The position numbers were made by a program, and so were the translations under genes. A stretch of DNA of 7,304 bases. Source: Clostridia bacterium. GTDB taxonomy: Bacteria > Bacillota > Clostridia > Oscillospirales > Acutalibacteraceae. Position 1 is the first letter of the stretch, and each line of letters begins with the position of its first letter. Under the pieces are notes generated by a model. It was not told the DNA's origin. It made no database searches and saw nothing but the letters and a program-made list of their open reading frames with translations. The stretch covers positions 1 through 7,304 of the forward strand of contig JAFQKZ010000071.1 in the NCBI GenBank assembly GCA_017414725.1, in the 5' to 3' direction. Of the stretch, positions 6,975 to 7,304 are shown one piece after another.

Positions 6975-7003
6975 GATATAAACGAATATAGTAAAAATGT
7001 CAA
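6975..7003 (-). promoter_or_regulatory. Promoter of the double-glycine peptide gene
   Basis: On the minus strand a perfect TTGACA (7003-6998) is followed after 17 nt by TATATC (6980-6975). The implied transcript starts near 6968, a short distance before the AGGAG and ATG of the peptide gene. The -35 box lies only 5 nt from the left edge of the duplicated ftsW fragment. Confidence 0.6.
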
Positions 7004-7008
7004 ATAAT

Positions 7009-7121
7009 TTATTCGCGTTATTAATTTGGCGAGGCATGTTAATATCAATTCGAGCGAGAGATAAATTTGGCATGTTACGGAGCATAGGTCTAACCGCCCA
7101 AGTAGGTCTCCAAGTTATTTT
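7009..7121 (+). pseudogene. Duplicated internal fragment of ftsW
   Basis: These 113 bp match 6383-6495 in ftsW with 5 differences (about 96% identity) and no gaps, in the same orientation. Two differences are synonymous; three are clustered and turn LLGIG into LRSIG. The piece covers roughly FtsW residues 307-343 (LFALLIWRGM to GLQVI) and lacks both ends of the gene and the catalytic Asp. An ATG at 6997 could open a 46-codon frame through it to TAA 7135, but no ribosome site precedes it. It is a non-functional remnant joined to the transposase piece. Confidence 0.9.
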
Positions 7122-7304
7122 TGGGGCGAGTGGATAAAGATAATAGAACCGCACTACTACAAAGGAGAGCGGGGAAATAAGCCGTATGACAAGGAACTAA
7201 TGCTACGGCTGTATTTGCTACAAAATTTGTACAATCTATCAGATATGCAAACAGCAGAGCAGGTAATAGACAGCAGAGCATTTTCAGATTTTTGTAGTAT
7301 ATCA
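7119..7304 (+). mobile_element. 5'-truncated IS5-family transposase, running off the right edge
   Basis: The frame from about 7119 encodes 62 residues that resemble the N-terminal domain of IS5-family DDE transposases: IIEPHYYKGERGNKPYDKE, then LMLRLYLLQNLYNLSD, comparable to VIEPFYPK...RRPYPLETMLR...WYNLSD in E. coli IS5. The natural start and first few dozen residues are absent. Upstream the frame continues into the ftsW fragment and meets a stop at 7062-7064 without a start codon. The catalytic DDE residues would lie beyond the window, so whether the rest is intact is unknown. No left terminal inverted repeat was found at the junction near 7119-7122, which suggests the insertion sequence was cut by the rearrangement. 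Confidence 0.85.

Noticed and set aside
6954..7281. Minus-strand frames opposite the ftsW fragment and transposase
   Set aside because: The first repeats the antisense shadow seen opposite ftsW itself; the second is the shadow of the transposase frame.

Overview
The window looks like chromosomal DNA of a low-G+C Bacillota (Clostridia-like, possibly Oscillospiraceae). The evidence is strongly AT-rich housekeeping genes, AAGGAG/GGAGG-type ribosome sites, TTG and GTG starts, and a class B penicillin-binding protein with two C-terminal PASTA domains. The family-level placement is inference. No RNA gene, CRISPR array or replication origin was seen.

The core (about 2045-6643) is a short piece of the division and cell wall (dcw) cluster. 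It holds a PASTA-containing transpeptidase of the FtsI/SpoVD/PBP1 type, MraY, and an FtsW/SpoVE-type glycosyltransferase, separated by about 40 nt each and probably co-transcribed from a sigma-A-like promoter at 2045-2073. MraY makes lipid I. After MurG (not in the window) and flipping, the FtsW-type polymerase and its partner transpeptidase build septal (or spore) peptidoglycan. No ftsL, murE, murF or murD lies between these genes, and no murG follows ftsW, so the cluster is compact.

Two accessory exported proteins flank this core. Upstream (519-2027), with its own terminator-insulated promoter, is an unrecognised secreted protein with a signal peptide and two tandem copies of a module of about 232 residues. 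The copies are a mosaic: long stretches almost identical in DNA alternate with two sharply bounded blocks that are very different. This gene is less AT-rich than its neighbours. Downstream, on the minus strand and converging on ftsW (6653-6940), is a 95-residue peptide whose N-terminus has the pattern of a double-glycine leader, as in bacteriocin and peptide-pheromone precursors, followed by a membrane-spanning segment and a basic, Cys-containing tail. It has its own promoter and ribosome site.

The right end is rearranged. A 113-bp, about 96% identical copy of an internal piece of ftsW (7009-7121) is joined directly to a 5'-truncated IS5-family transposase that runs off the window. The left end (2-139) holds the C-terminal end of an unrecognised open frame, then about 380 bp of non-coding DNA with one terminator and one promoter.

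The two most notable items are the mosaic duplicated secreted protein and the double-glycine-leader peptide. Neither can be given a biological function from this sequence alone.
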